Below are positions 53,185 through 64,000 of a DNA stretch of 64,000 bases, piece after piece. The stretch lies in contig NZ_JADEWO010000012.1 of NCBI RefSeq assembly GCF_015207605.1, forward strand, positions 62,001 to 126,000, given 5' to 3'. The translations under genes and the position numbers were made by a program. The number at the start of each line of letters is the position of its first letter. Position 1 is the first letter of the stretch. Under the pieces are notes generated by a model. It saw only the letters and a list, made by a program, of their open reading frames with translations, was not told the DNA's origin and did no database searches. The stretch is from Oculatella sp. LEGE 06141 (lineage in GTDB: Bacteria > Cyanobacteriota > Cyanobacteriia > Elainellales > Elainellaceae).

Positions 53185-53217
53185 CCCATTTCCAAGCTTT
53201 TACAGCCCTCTCTAAAC

Positions 53218-53862
53218 CTATGGAGATAGACGTTCCAGTTGCCAGCGATCGCCCTCTACCCGGCTGTAGAGCAGGCGATCGTGCAGCCGACTAGGACGAC
53301 CCTGCCAAAATTCGATCGCCTGTGGCACCACTCGAAACCCGCCCCAATGAGGAGGACGAGAAACATCTCCATCCTGATACTTGGTTTGTAGAGCCTGTAA
53401 CCGCTCCTCTAATACCTGCCGACTGGGAATAGTTTGACTTTGATCGGAAACCCAAGCGCCTAATTGGCTCCCAATTGGACGACTATGGAAATAGGCATCC
53501 GATTCGTCACTGGACACCCGTTCAACCGTTCCTTCAATTCGCACCTGGCGTTCTAATTCCGCCCACCAAAACACCAATCCTGCCCGAGGATTTTGCGACA
53601 GTTCTTTCCCTTTGCGGCTGTTGTAATTGGTGTAAAATACAAACCCTCGTTGATCAAACCCCTTCAACAGCACCACTCTGGCAGAAGGCATTCCTGTCTC
53701 TGTGGCAGTCGCTAGCGTCATTGCATTGGGTTCGGGTAACTCAGCCGCGATGGCTTCATCAAACCACCGCTGAAACTGGCGAAATGGATCTGAATCAACG
53801 TCTGATTCACGAAGTTCACGTAAGGCATAATTGCGGCGAAGGTCAGCAATGGATAAGTTCAT
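53218..53862 (-). CDS. pdxH: Pyridoxamine 5'-phosphate oxidase
   Basis: 214 residues from ATG 53862, the usual PdxH length; a longer start at 53922 is less likely as it nearly meets the divergent gene. Oxidises pyridoxine/pyridoxamine phosphate to pyridoxal phosphate with FMN and O2. Signature motifs: [73 protein letters not shown] and the C-terminal [15 protein letters not shown] with the Arg-x-His-Asp-Arg substrate pocket. Confidence 0.95.
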   Translation of the reverse strand: MNLSIADLRRNYALRELRESDVDSDPFRQFQRWFDEAIAAELPEPNAMTLATATETGMPSARVVLLKGFDQRGFVFYTNYNSRKGKELSQNPRAGLVFWWAELERQVRIEGTVERVSSDESDAYFHSRPIGSQLGAWVSDQSQTIPSRQVLEERLQALQTKYQDGDVSRPPHWGGFRVVPQAIEFWQGRPSRLHDRLLYSRVEGDRWQLERLSP

Positions 53863-53939
53863 GAGTTTCTTAGTCAGTGCAACGGTTTGGTTTACCTTCT
53901 TTTTATCTTGATCGACCACCATAGAAAAAGTAAGTGAGT

Positions 53940-55001
53940 ATGACGGTCATGACACAACTACTAGCAGGCGATATCGGTGGTACTAAAACAATTTTGCGCC
54001 TAGTAGAAGTCGATGCAGGCGCGATCACGTCAGCCGACAAAATGAAAACGCTGCACGAAGCCCGCTACCCCAGTCAAGAATTTCCCGATCTGGTACCAAT
54101 GGTGACTCGGTTCCTAGCGGCAGCAGCAGAGACGGGAACTACACCAGCTCCACAAAAGGCTTGTTTTGCGATCGCTGGCCCCGTGGTCGATAACACCTCC
54201 GCCTTAACGAATTTGTCCTGGTCGCTGGATGCTAACCGTCTGGAGAGCGAGTTATCCATCGCCAGCGTCAGCCTGATCAATGACTTTGTTGCCGTTGGCT
54301 ATGGCGTTTTAGGCTTAGATGCCAACGATTTACATGTGCTTCAAGCCGGAAAGCCCGACCCCGAAGCCCCGATCGCCGTCATTGGTGCTGGAACCGGGCT
54401 AGGCCAGGGCTTCCTGACGCGCAGCAAAGAGAGGTGTCAGGTCTTTCCATCCGAAGGCGGACATGCCGACTTTGCGCCTCGCTCCGAACTGGAGTTTCAG
54501 TTGCTCAAGTACTTGTTGGAAAAACACGATATTCGCCGCATTTCGGTGGAGCGGGTGGTATCAGGATTGGGGATCGTTTCAATTTACCAATTTTTGCGCG
54601 ATCGCCACGTTGCCCCAGAAGCGCCCGACGTAGCTCAGGTGGTTCGCACCTGGGAAAGCGAGATTGGCAAAGGCGATAAATCGGTTGATCCGGCAGCCGC
54701 GATCGCCAAATCGGCGGCGGCAGGAAGCGATCGGCTGTCGGCACAAACCATGAACCTGTTTGCCGAAGCCTACGGAGCCGAAGCCGGAAATTTTGCCCTC
54801 AAACTACTGCCCTATGGCGGGCTGTTTTTGGCCGGGGGAATTGCCGCCAAAAACCTGCCGCTGCTAAGTTCTGGCGGTTTTTTGAAAGCATTTCATGAAA
54901 AAGGCAGAGTCAGCCCTGTTCTGGAGAAAGTTCCCGTTTACATTATTCTCAATCCCCAGGTGGGTTTGATTGGGGCTGCCATTCGAGCCGCGCAGCTATG
55001 A
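53940..55001 (+). CDS. glk: Glucokinase
   Basis: 353 residues from ATG 53940; GTG 53934 and ATG 53949 are alternatives. Phosphorylates glucose with ATP. The bacterial glucokinase (Glk) family is shown by [17 protein letters not shown] near the start, the loop [26 protein letters not shown] with catalytic Asp, [12 protein letters not shown] (about 146-157), [12 protein letters not shown] and a late [11 protein letters not shown]. Divergent from pdxH. The nanE-like gene nearby makes a sugar phosphate link plausible. Confidence 0.93.
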   Translation: MTVMTQLLAGDIGGTKTILRLVEVDAGAITSADKMKTLHEARYPSQEFPDLVPMVTRFLAAAAETGTTPAPQKACFAIAGPVVDNTSALTNLSWSLDANRLESELSIASVSLINDFVAVGYGVLGLDANDLHVLQAGKPDPEAPIAVIGAGTGLGQGFLTRSKERCQVFPSEGGHADFAPRSELEFQLLKYLLEKHDIRRISVERVVSGLGIVSIYQFLRDRHVAPEAPDVAQVVRTWESEIGKGDKSVDPAAAIAKSAAAGSDRLSAQTMNLFAEAYGAEAGNFALKLLPYGGLFLAGGIAAKNLPLLSSGGFLKAFHEKGRVSPVLEKVPVYIILNPQVGLIGAAIRAAQL

Positions 55002-55041
55002 TCTCACTATGCTTTCCCGCTATGCTTTCCCGTCGGCGATT

Positions 55042-55359
55042 TTAAGGTCTTGCTCCACTCCCACTTCTCATCAACAAACTGCGAGCAATCTGCTGCCATT
55101 CTTTCTCTAGAGCAATCTGACATTCAGGTTGACCGATGCGGCGATACCAGTAGCGAGCGTTACTCAAGTCCCCTTCTTTGCGATGGAGATAGGCGTGAAC
55201 CCAGGAACTATCTCCATCGTTAGCATTTTGCACAATATCGTGTGCTTTCTCCCAGTTTCCCTTTTTGTCATACCACAGGGCCTGCAGCGCTCTTGGTAGA
55301 GGCGGTGGATCGTCTTTGTGTCCATCTAGCAACTGCATGAAATGATCCAACGTCATCAC
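55042..55359 (-). CDS. Conserved hypothetical TPR-like protein
   Basis: 105 residues, helical, no membrane segment. The pattern PRALQALWYDKKGNWEKAHD, then WVHAYLHRKEGDLSNARYWY and RIGQPE resembles two tetratricopeptide units; the sequence type is common in bacteria as a small unannotated protein. It converges on glk with a 40-base gap. Confidence 0.7.
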   Translation of the reverse strand: MMTLDHFMQLLDGHKDDPPPLPRALQALWYDKKGNWEKAHDIVQNANDGDSSWVHAYLHRKEGDLSNARYWYRRIGQPECQIALEKEWQQIARSLLMRSGSGARP

Positions 55360-55980
55360 TTCCTCCTGCTGACTATCGAACAGTCGATTACGTTACAACC
55401 CATTCGTTTATTCAGTTCGCTATTGTGGATGCAGCGAGCTTGCAACAGCTCAATTGTCTGATCCTGATTACCCCATTTCTGTCGGCTTGGAAACCAATTT
55501 GATGACAGTTGGGGCAGTTATCTGGCGATCGGTTCGACTGATCTTCTAAACACTCTTACTACTAAGCACCCGCTAAGCACCCGCAGCAAAGCAGCGAGGC
55601 ATCCCATAGCTATCTTCACCCAAATTTTACATCCTCAGCGAAAAAACAGGGGCACATCATGAAGACTTTATGAAAAAGCGGGCGGGCGGGCATGTTTTTG
55701 CGGGTACCCCTTAATATGGGAAGGCTATCTGTCTTACTTCAGCATCGCTCGCCATGAGCCAGACGGCTTTCATCGTGCTTTAATGCATCTTGATCGGCTA
55801 GAAGGCCAGAAACCTCGCTTCATCGTTTCTCGCATCAGTTGGTGTCGCTTTGTATGGGCTGTAGCGTCCCAGGTCGTGTTACGACGATAACGGCCTGCTG
55901 TGTTCAGATTGCGGTAGCGGCTTCAGCACCCGTCACAACATGCATACAGCATGACTAAGCGCCAGCTTCTAAGCTCGACG
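55360..55980. other. Intergenic region with decayed-gene-like frame
   Basis: 621 bases. On the plus strand a frame is open for 75 codons (55663-55890), with no good start, ending VWAVASQVVLRR then stop. A further piece in another frame reads YDDNGLLCSDCGSGFSTRHN. This could be a gene remnant with frameshifts, or chance. The segment ahead (55400-55660) has no gene. GGGCGGGCGGGC at 55679-55690 is a small repeat. Confidence 0.35.
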
Positions 55981-56679
55981 TTATCCCGGTTGCAGGGGTT
56001 GAATTTCGGTTTGATAGGCGCTGACGAGTTGATCTATGCCAGTAATGGCAGTTCCAACAACGATCGCATACGCTCCTGACTGCAATGCCTGTCGTGCCAT
56101 CACAGGGGAGCTAATGCCTCCTTCGCCAATAACGGGGACGCGGAGACGTTCCACCATTGCTGCCAGCAGGTCAAACCCTGGAGGCGTGCAATGGCGTGTC
56201 TCGGCGGTGTAGCCGTAAAGGGTTGTGCCAACTAAATCGGCTCCGGCCTGTTCAGCGGCGATCGCCGCTTCTATGGTGTCAATATCTGCCATGACTGCTC
56301 GCCCCAGCTCTTGATGAATCCGCTGGATCAGGTCGGTCACAGATGTGCCGTCGGGACGGTGGCGCAGGGTGGCATCAATGGCAATGATATCTGCTCCAGC
56401 GGTGGCGATCGCCTGAGCCTGTTCAAACTGCGGGGTGATGTAAACATCAGAACCGTGAAACTGCTGCTTCCACAGGCCAATGATGGGAACCGAAACCCGC
56501 TGCCGCACCGCCTGAACATGGTCAGGGCTATCAATTCGGACGGCAACAGCTCCCCGCTTCACCGCTGCTTGGGCGATCGCACCAATCACCAGCGGATCGT
56601 GCAAAGGAGAGTCACTGGGAGCCTGACACGAAACGATTAGCCCGTGATGGAGTGCTTGGATGGTTGACGATAAACTCAT
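55981..56679 (-). CDS. nanE: N-acetylmannosamine-6-phosphate 2-epimerase
   Basis: 232 residues from ATG 56679; the longer frame to 56736 lacks support. Converts N-acetylmannosamine-6-P to N-acetylglucosamine-6-P in sialic acid and amino-sugar catabolism. The (beta/alpha)8 fold shows GLIVSCQAPSDSPLHDPLVI at the start, DVYITPQFEQA, a central AIDAT, the VMADIDTIEAAIAAEQAGAD strand, GTTLYGYT and IGEGGISSP (phosphate-binding). Length agrees with the family. Without other nan genes here; probable scavenging of cell-wall amino sugars. Confidence 0.92.
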   Translation of the reverse strand: MSLSSTIQALHHGLIVSCQAPSDSPLHDPLVIGAIAQAAVKRGAVAVRIDSPDHVQAVRQRVSVPIIGLWKQQFHGSDVYITPQFEQAQAIATAGADIIAIDATLRHRPDGTSVTDLIQRIHQELGRAVMADIDTIEAAIAAEQAGADLVGTTLYGYTAETRHCTPPGFDLLAAMVERLRVPVIGEGGISSPVMARQALQSGAYAIVVGTAITGIDQLVSAYQTEIQPLQPG

Positions 56680-56990
56680 GCCGCAATCCAGATAAACGAT
56701 CAATGTAATTGAAGTGAATTCTAGACTCTCCCACAATCGGGTGAGGAAAGATTTAAAAATTGCTGCAAATCTGTAAATCCGGGTTGGATCAGAGTAGAAA
56801 TAGCTAGAAATTTAATAATTTCTGGTCGTGTAGTGAGCATTATCCTCGTTGCGTGGGAGCACTACCAGAGAGGTTGCAGATATATTTTCTACTCACCAGC
56901 TATTCGCCATCTACTCGCATCTGCCTCGACATGTTTTAGAGATCACCGCTGTCGAAATCAAATCCAACTTACGGGTTAAGGGGTCAGGTT
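56680..56990. other. Intergenic region
   Basis: 311 bases between the divergent nanE and M15-peptidase genes; both promoters should be here. No repeat, RNA gene or clear promoter is seen. The region near 56790-56830 is AT-rich. Confidence 0.4.
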
Positions 56991-57998
56991 ATGCCTCAAG
57001 TGTTGCAAATTACTGAAAACACCGTTCTCAAACGTCGTCCGCTGCAATCATCGGCGCTGTCTGCTGAAGAGGTTTACAAGGTTGACAAAGGAACCAGCTA
57101 CGAGCTGCAATCCTATGCCTACGCGGATACCAATGGTGATGATTTCAATGACCATATTAAATTTGCCTTAAAGCAAGACAACATCCAGGGATTCAACACA
57201 TGGTATGTGTACGAGCTGCATTCTCAAGTTGTGCAGGATGGAACGGTTGTGTATCCGCAAGAGGAACCGGAAGCCGCACAGATCGTGAAAGTAGTGCAAG
57301 ATACCGTGTTTAAGCGTCGTCCATTACCCGCCTCGCAACTGGCTCCAGACGAAATCCAGTCTATTCCCGCAGGCCGTAACTTTGTGCTGCAATCCTATGC
57401 CTATGCGGACGAAAACGGCGGATTTAATAGCCACGTTAAGCTGGCATTGGGCAACACCAGTGACTATATTCGAGGCATATCTAGCTGGTATGTCTACGAC
57501 CAGCACGCCAAAATTTTGTTAGACGGTGAGCTAGTGTATCCGCTACCGCAGCAGACGTTAAGTGTACCTCCACCGAGTGCAATCCCCAGCGGTCGTTTCA
57601 TTATGCTGCCCGGTTACAGCAGTAAGTTCTTTTTAAACCAACCGATCATTCCAAACGGCAGCTTTACCTGGGGAGAAGCCACCCACGACGGCAGCCGCAT
57701 TCCCAAAACCAAAAAGATTGCCGACAACATCATTGCGCTGGCAACTGCCCTCGAAAAACCGCGCAAACAACTCGGCAAACCGTTCAAAATTACCTCCTGG
57801 TATCGTCCAGCCGAAGTCAATAGCGGCACAAGAGGTGCGGCTTCCAATAGCCAACATCTCTACGGCAAAGCGATCGACTTCTACGTTCCAGGCTACACCC
57901 CTCGCCAAGTTGCGAAAGAACTGGCCTGGTGGAATGGCGGTCTGGGAACCTACCCCAGTTGGAACCACCTGGACATTGGTTCTAAACGGCGCTGGTAG
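56991..57998 (+). CDS. M15-type peptidase with N-terminal repeat
   Basis: 335 residues, no obvious signal peptide. Two similar units of about 85 residues open the protein (VLKRRPL...LQSYAYAD...WYVYE and VFKRRPL...LQSYAYAD...WYVYD). The C-terminal peptidase M15A_3 domain (about 205-335) shows ITSWYRPAEVN, SQHLYGKAIDFYV (zinc His and Asp) and WNHLDIG, the last zinc site. Zinc carboxypeptidases of this family cut D-Ala bonds of peptidoglycan. The repeats may bind cell-wall glycans. Confidence 0.87.
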   Translation: MPQVLQITENTVLKRRPLQSSALSAEEVYKVDKGTSYELQSYAYADTNGDDFNDHIKFALKQDNIQGFNTWYVYELHSQVVQDGTVVYPQEEPEAAQIVKVVQDTVFKRRPLPASQLAPDEIQSIPAGRNFVLQSYAYADENGGFNSHVKLALGNTSDYIRGISSWYVYDQHAKILLDGELVYPLPQQTLSVPPPSAIPSGRFIMLPGYSSKFFLNQPIIPNGSFTWGEATHDGSRIPKTKKIADNIIALATALEKPRKQLGKPFKITSWYRPAEVNSGTRGAASNSQHLYGKAIDFYVPGYTPRQVAKELAWWNGGLGTYPSWNHLDIGSKRRW

Positions 57999-58293
57999 CT
58001 TGCAGAAAGCGAGACGTTGAAACAAGCGGCTACCCCCTGCATCCCAACCGATGCGAAGCGATGTTTAACGGCTACACGTTAACCCAAGCGGAGGGGGTCT
58101 GGGGGAAGCGGGTCGTCCCCCAGTGGGGGTTTGGGGGCAAGCCCCCGAGGCTCGCATGTCTTCAAACCGACCTGCCCTCAGGCCATCCCCTTATCCGATT
58201 TCATTGCCGCTCACCTCACTCAACCCGTCCTATTCGCCAAACGAAACCCGTGCGAAAATAGGGCGGTTATGTCGTGTGGTGTTCTACAGTTTC
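57999..58293. repeat. Intergenic G/C-rich hairpin repeat
   Basis: Between the peptidase and glycosyltransferase genes. 58092-58155 contains GGGGGTCTGGGGGAAG, TCCCCCAGTGGGGG and TTTGGGGGCAAGCCCCC, able to fold into strong stem-loops. This style of G-rich intergenic repeat is common in cyanobacteria. No gene. Confidence 0.6.
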
Positions 58294-60858
58294 ATGCCCG
58301 AACAAAATCGACATCCTATGCCAGGGTGGTTAATCGCTCTAGTCATCCTGTGGGGACTAAGCGCGATCGCCGACTTGCTCTGGCTCACCCTCGATCGCGC
58401 CATTCCCTCCTGGGACCCAGCCGACCACCTGATTGGCTCCCTCAACTACTGGTGGTCACTGCAACACGCCCAGTGGTTATCTGGCGATTGGTGGCATAGC
58501 CTCTGGACATTGTCCTCCAAATATCCGCCGCTGCTGTATATTGCAACCGCTCCATTCATCAGCCTGTTGGGTCGAGACATTGAGCCAGCCATTCTCGTCA
58601 ACCTGCTGTTTACCGCCCTGCTGCTAGGTTCCGTCTTTGGGTTAGGCACCCACTTATTTAGCCGCCGCGTTGGGCTATGGGCAGCCGGACTGTGCCTCCT
58701 GTTTCCCCGGTTCTACACCGTCCGCACCGAATACTTCATGGACTATCCGCTGACGGCCTTAGTCGCAGCCAGCTTCCTGTGTTTAACACTGTGGCGCGAC
58801 GCACAACGGGCATGGCAACAGTGGCTATGGGCGATCGCCTTTGGTGTGTGGTTTGGGCTGGCGCTGTTGATGAAACAATCTGCCCTCTTCTTCTTGGCCA
58901 TCCCGTTGTTGTGGGTGGCAGTGGGTACCCTGCAACAGCGGGCCTGGGGACGCTTCGCCCAGCTAGTGGTCGCTAGCATCATCACCCTACTGATGTTTAT
59001 GCCGTGGCTGCAAACCAACTGGCTGTTTCAAATCAGCGCCGGGTTTAACTCTAACGTCAAATCGGCGATCGCCGAAGGTGATCCCCCCCTCAACACCATT
59101 GCTGCCTGGATCTTTTATGTAATCGACCTCCCCAACGCCGTATCCTGGCCGCTGTTCATCGTGCCTGTGCTAGGGCTGGGGTTCTATTGGCTCAAACTGC
59201 TGCCCCATGAGCGCGATCGACAGCACGACCAGACATCACTGCAATGGTTGGCTGTGTTCTTTGCGGGGTCATATCTTCTGTGGTCAGCCATCTTTAACAA
59301 AGATTTTCGCTACATCATGCCCTACCTGCCCGTTGTGGCTGTCGTGTTGGGGTATGGCTTAACCCGCTGGAGCCGTCGCTGGCGATCGATCCGTTGGGGG
59401 ACTGTGTGTCTGGCAACCGTGCTCACGCTGCTAAACCTGTTTCCCGTTGGCGGCACACCCGGACGAGCGTTAGCGCAAGCCCTGAGTCCGGGATCGCGTC
59501 ACTATCCAGACATGCACACTCAGTTTCCGATCCAGACGGTTGTTGATGAAATCATTCAGGCTCAGCCGTATCAGATCGTGAATCTGGGATTGCTGCATTC
59601 CACCGCACTGTTAAATCAACACAACGTTACCTACTACGGCAACCGTCGAGATTTTCGCGTCTATGCACGTCGCATCAGCAATAACGATCGGCATTTAGAC
59701 CAGGATGTGCGATCGATGTCCTGGTTCTTGAGTAAAACTCAGGAGCGATCGCCCAGCGCCCAAGAACGACGACGGCAAAATGCTGTCTTGCAAACCCTGC
59801 GAGACAGCCCTGAGTTCAGACGATTCAAAAGCTGGGAACTGCCCGACGGTAGCCGCCTTAACCTATTTCACCGTCGCGTTCCTGCCGTTGAAGTGCAGCC
59901 ATTGTCCAATATTGATGAAATCACACCATCGGGTAATGTTCAGCTCACACGTATCATTGTGCCCAGCCAGGTGCCTCCCGGTCAGCCTGTCCCTATTACC
60001 TACGAATGGATTGGGTCCTGGGAGCAACTGCACTCAGGATTGGTTCTGCTGAACTGGCGCAACCAGGCCACCCTACCCAGACCCCAATCGATGCAAAATG
60101 GTTGGATTCACGACCATGCCATTGGTTTGGGAACGCTTCATCCCCAACCGATCCAGGCCAACCAGTTTATTTCAGCCAGGGCAACAGTTGAACCCCACCG
60201 TCCGTTTAGGGTGACCGAACGAACGGCGATGCTGCCACCCAGCACATTGTCGTCCGGAACGTACATGTTAGAAGCCACCTACCTGAACCGCGAAACAGGG
60301 GAAACGTATCCCATTGATGTACCGTTAACCACCACGATCGCCATTAATACGAACGCGGTTCCCATTCCGGCTCCCGAACTAGATTGGGTTAGCCAACTGC
60401 GGTTGTTAGCCAAAACTTTGCCAGATGGGGTAGCTGCCCTTGATCCGGTGTTTGACCAACTGGGGCGCATCAACCTGTACGATCCAGTGCAAAACTATAC
60501 CGTTCAGGCCGAGAAAACGCTCGCCTATCGCTTGCAGCAAGAGCCGCAAAACCTTGACTATGCCTATGGGTTAGCCCTGGCTAGAGTGTTGCAGCGACAA
60601 GTGCAACCTGCGATCGCAGCACTGAAGCAGATCGTTGATTTAGACAACGACAACCCCAACGCCCATGCCTACCTTGCCTTTGTTAATCTCTATGCGTTTC
60701 GTCCCGGTGAAGCAAAAACGGCGATCGAAGCGGCACTTGAACTGAACCCCGGCTCAGCCGAGTTTCAGGCGATCGACGGCATCGCCTCATTGCTACGAGG
60801 CAACGTCTGGCAAGCATGGCAACGGGGACAAACGGCTCTCAAGCTCAGTTCTAGATAA
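58294..60858 (+). CDS. Glycosyltransferase family 39-like membrane protein with TPR tail
   Basis: 854 residues from ATG 58294; longer frames start in the repeat. The N-terminal half has about 10-11 transmembrane helices (first about 10-32) with the usual GT-C motifs near the first loop: WDPADHLIGSLNYWW, where the acidic pair lies as in ArnT/PMT-type enzymes, and YPPLLYIATAPF. A soluble part (about 400-710) with beta features follows, then TPR-like helices (about 730-854, LDLNPGSAEF-type). Acts with lipid-linked sugar donors on the outer face, probably modifying lipid or protein. The acceptor is unknown. Confidence 0.85.
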   Translation: MPEQNRHPMPGWLIALVILWGLSAIADLLWLTLDRAIPSWDPADHLIGSLNYWWSLQHAQWLSGDWWHSLWTLSSKYPPLLYIATAPFISLLGRDIEPAILVNLLFTALLLGSVFGLGTHLFSRRVGLWAAGLCLLFPRFYTVRTEYFMDYPLTALVAASFLCLTLWRDAQRAWQQWLWAIAFGVWFGLALLMKQSALFFLAIPLLWVAVGTLQQRAWGRFAQLVVASIITLLMFMPWLQTNWLFQISAGFNSNVKSAIAEGDPPLNTIAAWIFYVIDLPNAVSWPLFIVPVLGLGFYWLKLLPHERDRQHDQTSLQWLAVFFAGSYLLWSAIFNKDFRYIMPYLPVVAVVLGYGLTRWSRRWRSIRWGTVCLATVLTLLNLFPVGGTPGRALAQALSPGSRHYPDMHTQFPIQTVVDEIIQAQPYQIVNLGLLHSTALLNQHNVTYYGNRRDFRVYARRISNNDRHLDQDVRSMSWFLSKTQERSPSAQERRRQNAVLQTLRDSPEFRRFKSWELPDGSRLNLFHRRVPAVEVQPLSNIDEITPSGNVQLTRIIVPSQVPPGQPVPITYEWIGSWEQLHSGLVLLNWRNQATLPRPQSMQNGWIHDHAIGLGTLHPQPIQANQFISARATVEPHRPFRVTERTAMLPPSTLSSGTYMLEATYLNRETGETYPIDVPLTTTIAINTNAVPIPAPELDWVSQLRLLAKTLPDGVAALDPVFDQLGRINLYDPVQNYTVQAEKTLAYRLQQEPQNLDYAYGLALARVLQRQVQPAIAALKQIVDLDNDNPNAHAYLAFVNLYAFRPGEAKTAIEAALELNPGSAEFQAIDGIASLLRGNVWQAWQRGQTALKLSSR

Positions 60859-60861
60859 CGA

Positions 60862-61467
60862 TCAAAGCAGTCGTTTGTAGGTCGTTACACTAAGACCTGC
60901 GATCGACACCTCCAGCGCTTCCCACCCCTGAGCGATACCATCCAACTGTTGAAAAGCAGCTTCGCTCAACAGAATCTCGTCAGGGCGTGCTAGATCCTCC
61001 CCTAATTTCGATGCCAGATTCATTTCACTGCCGTAAAGATCGTGGTCTTCGACCATCAACACCTCACCGTAGCCGATGCCAATGCTGGCGTATAAATCTA
61101 AAGCATCGGGCAAGGTAGAATTAACAGCCTTCAGCCCCTTTAGTAAATCAACCGCCGCATCAACCGCCATTTCAACGGTTGGAAAAACAACAAACAGGTT
61201 ATCGGCCTCTTGTTTGACCAGCGTACCGCGATGCGCCTCAATGACTGGAAGGGCGATCGCCACCAGCCGTCGAATCATCGCTAGAAACTGAATAATGCCA
61301 TAGCGCACGGTGAGCCGCGAAAAACCAGACATATCCAGCACAAAAATGGCATGAACCTGGGTAAACGTGGCATAAATCTGAGCATCGATCGCCTCTGCTT
61401 TCTCAGGATGTTCGTTACGAGCGTGCAGCAGGCGATCGAGTTCAGCTCTGGTATTTTTCAGCGACAT
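60862..61467 (-). CDS. Class III nucleotidyl cyclase domain protein
   Basis: 201 residues: a short helical lead (1-40) and a single cyclase domain. IFVLDMSGFSRLT (41-53) has the first metal Asp (Asp45); KQEADNLFVVF (about 106-116) stands where the second metal Asp lies; GIGYGEVLMVEDHDLYGSEM and LASKLGEDLARPDEILLS match the later family motifs. Could make cAMP or cGMP, or may be inactive: the usual GD is AD here. No sensor domain is present, so it may partner other proteins. Convergent with the GT39-like gene, 3 bases apart. Confidence 0.85.
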   Translation of the reverse strand: MSLKNTRAELDRLLHARNEHPEKAEAIDAQIYATFTQVHAIFVLDMSGFSRLTVRYGIIQFLAMIRRLVAIALPVIEAHRGTLVKQEADNLFVVFPTVEMAVDAAVDLLKGLKAVNSTLPDALDLYASIGIGYGEVLMVEDHDLYGSEMNLASKLGEDLARPDEILLSEAAFQQLDGIAQGWEALEVSIAGLSVTTYKRLL

Positions 61468-61560
61468 GGTTGACTACTGTTGGCTCAAGAGCGGGACACT
61501 AACTAGACCTTAAGTTTCCCGCTCATTACCAGAGCCTACCGCTGAGGCAATCGGCTTTTG

Positions 61561-61878
61561 CTAAACAAAGGATTGCAGCCGTTGAATGAGTTGCTGCGGT
61601 TGTAGAACTCCCTCAATCCGATCGACTGGCTCTCCCTGCTTAAATAACACCAGCGTTGGCAAGGCATAAACCTGATACTGAGATGCCAGTTGCGGGTAGT
61701 TTTCAGTATTAATTTTCACAACGCGGACGCGCTGCTTCATCTCACTATTCACCTGTTCCAAAATCTTTGCCATCATTTGGCAGGGACCGCACCAGGGAGC
61801 ATAAAAATCGACCAGCACAGGTAGATCTGAACTGGAAACAAGGTCTTGAAAGCTACCGAACTGCTTTTTGGTTGCCAT
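61561..61878 (-). CDS. trxA: Thioredoxin
   Basis: 105 residues, usual length. The redox site WCGPC lies at 29-33 (Cys30, Cys33), followed by KILEQVN and the cis-proline region YALPTLVLF. Cytosolic disulfide reductase of the m/x type. A 111-base gap separates it from the divergent fabG, so each probably has its own promoter between. Confidence 0.95.
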   Translation of the reverse strand: MATKKQFGSFQDLVSSSDLPVLVDFYAPWCGPCQMMAKILEQVNSEMKQRVRVVKINTENYPQLASQYQVYALPTLVLFKQGEPVDRIEGVLQPQQLIQRLQSFV

Positions 61879-61989
61879 ACACGCTAGGTGAGATTAGTCA
61901 ACTCAATCCTAATCTAACTGACTCACCATCTGCGAGGTTCCCCAAATGCCTTAATATAATTGAGCAAAATTTTGTGCGAGGTCACGTTC

Positions 61990-62754
61990 ATGACAGCATC
62001 TCCAGCCCCTGCCCAGCGGTTGCAAAACCAGGTTGCGCTTGTCACTGGTGCCTCACGCGGCATCGGGCGATCGACGGCTCTAGCGCTGGCGGCTGAAGGC
62101 GCTAATGTGGTGGTCAACTATGCCAGTTCGAGTCAGGCTGCTGATGCAGTGGTGGCGGAAATAACCGAAATGGGTTGCGAGGCGATCGCCCTGCAAGCTG
62201 ATGTTTCTCAGGCCGATCAGGTGGATGCGCTCATCAGTGCCGTGATGGAGAAATGGGGACGAGTGGATGTTCTGGTCAACAATGCCGGAATCACTCGCGA
62301 CACACTGCTGCTGCGAATGAAGCCCGAAGAATGGCAGGCTGTGATTAACCTTAACCTCACGGGCGTATTCCTCTGCACCAAGGCGGTCAGCAAAATTATG
62401 CTGAAGCAAAAATCTGGACGAATTGTTAACATTACCTCCGTCGCTGGACAAATGGGCAATCCCGGTCAGGCTAACTACAGTGCGGCAAAGGCAGGGGTAA
62501 TTGGTTTCACTAAAACGGTCGCCAAAGAGCTAGCCAGTCGCGGTATTACTGTCAACGCAGTGGCTCCGGGGTTCATTGCGACCGACATGACCCATGACCT
62601 GAAAAGCGATGAGATTCTTAAGTTCATCCCTCTAGGTCGCTATGGTCAACCCGACGAAGTAGCCGGACTGATTCGCTTCCTGGCTGCCGATCCGGCTGCC
62701 GCTTACATCACCGGGCAAGTCATGAACGTGGATGGCGGTATGGTAATGGCCTGA
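61990..62754 (+). CDS. fabG: 3-oxoacyl-[ACP] reductase
   Basis: 254 residues from ATG 61990. Short-chain dehydrogenase that reduces 3-ketoacyl-ACP with NADPH in fatty acid synthesis. The dinucleotide motif is TGASRGIG (19-26), followed by NNAG, the catalytic Ser in VNITSVAG, Tyr163 and Lys167 in NYSAAKAG, and PGFIATDMT, the typical flexible region. End MNVDGGMVM is diagnostic for FabG. Next gene is groEL, but it carries its own operator. Confidence 0.94.
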   Translation: MTASPAPAQRLQNQVALVTGASRGIGRSTALALAAEGANVVVNYASSSQAADAVVAEITEMGCEAIALQADVSQADQVDALISAVMEKWGRVDVLVNNAGITRDTLLLRMKPEEWQAVINLNLTGVFLCTKAVSKIMLKQKSGRIVNITSVAGQMGNPGQANYSAAKAGVIGFTKTVAKELASRGITVNAVAPGFIATDMTHDLKSDEILKFIPLGRYGQPDEVAGLIRFLAADPAAAYITGQVMNVDGGMVMA

Positions 62755-62807
62755 GCCGCGTTATTTCATTCTTTGTGGGTCAAGTTCGGGTATCCCTCCA
62801 CCGAGTT

Positions 62808-64000
<1,193 letters not shown>

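Noticed and set aside
56991-57998. Phage lysin for the tRNA-Phe element
   Set aside because: The M15 peptidase lies 35 kb outside the element, surrounded by host genes, so it is not its lysin.
58061-58293. Longer N-terminus for the GT39-like gene
   Set aside because: The upstream part of the frame runs through a G-rich intergenic repeat and has no ribosome site; the ATG at 58294 precedes the first membrane helix directly.

Overview
The window is chromosomal DNA of a cyanobacterium, probably a filamentous Leptolyngbya/Oscillatoria-type strain. The octamer GCGATCGC (HIP1) recurs throughout. The gene content also fits: a PATAN/CheY/CheW/MCP/CheA phototaxis-type operon, a bilin-type GAF domain in a chemoreceptor, groEL behind a CIRCE operator, and cyanobacterial glutathione genes. 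No database search was possible; all names rest on motifs, length and context.

Layout. 0-4.5 kb: a partial hypothetical gene, fumarylacetoacetase and a type IA topoisomerase. 4.7-21.8 kb: a 17-kb integrated element bounded by a 52-bp direct repeat of the 3' half of tRNA-Phe(GAA). The intact tRNA lies at the right end beside a tyrosine integrase. Its right arm holds excisionase-like, zinc-ribbon, RepA-type helicase, two small early genes and a divergent XRE repressor. Its left arm is a long leftward series of tightly packed, often overlapping genes: membrane/exported proteins, a glycosyltransferase-like gene, large unknown proteins, and a phage baseplate-like plus tail-fibre-like pair. I recognise no terminase, portal, capsid or lysin, so it is not an ordinary prophage; this is the best candidate for an undescribed system. 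Tandem 13-bp iteron-like repeats lie inside the helicase gene, as in lambda gene O.

22-26.3 kb: a secreted PPC-domain protein, glutaredoxin, glutathione synthetase, and an ABC substrate-binding protein plus ATPase with no permease. 26.6-36.7 kb: a leftward Pix/Tax-like phototaxis operon (PATAN-REC, CheY, CheW, MCP, hybrid CheA); the CheA carries very long low-complexity repeats. 38-40.3 kb: Rieske, PepSY-type and monohaem cytochrome lipoprotein genes. 41.9-46.4 kb: an unusual ribbon-helix-helix/PAS protein convergent with a second MCP, whose second GAF has the two-cysteine signature of DXCF cyanobacteriochromes.

47-64 kb: mostly housekeeping or metabolic genes: DUF1838, VOC, CAP/SCP, ferric-reductase-like, PdxH, glucokinase, NanE, M15 peptidase, GT39-like glycosyltransferase with TPRs, nucleotidyl cyclase, thioredoxin, FabG, and GroEL (cut by the window end). 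Many intergenic regions between 26 and 52 kb are filled by a few dispersed repeat families, including a small MITE-like element in two copies.
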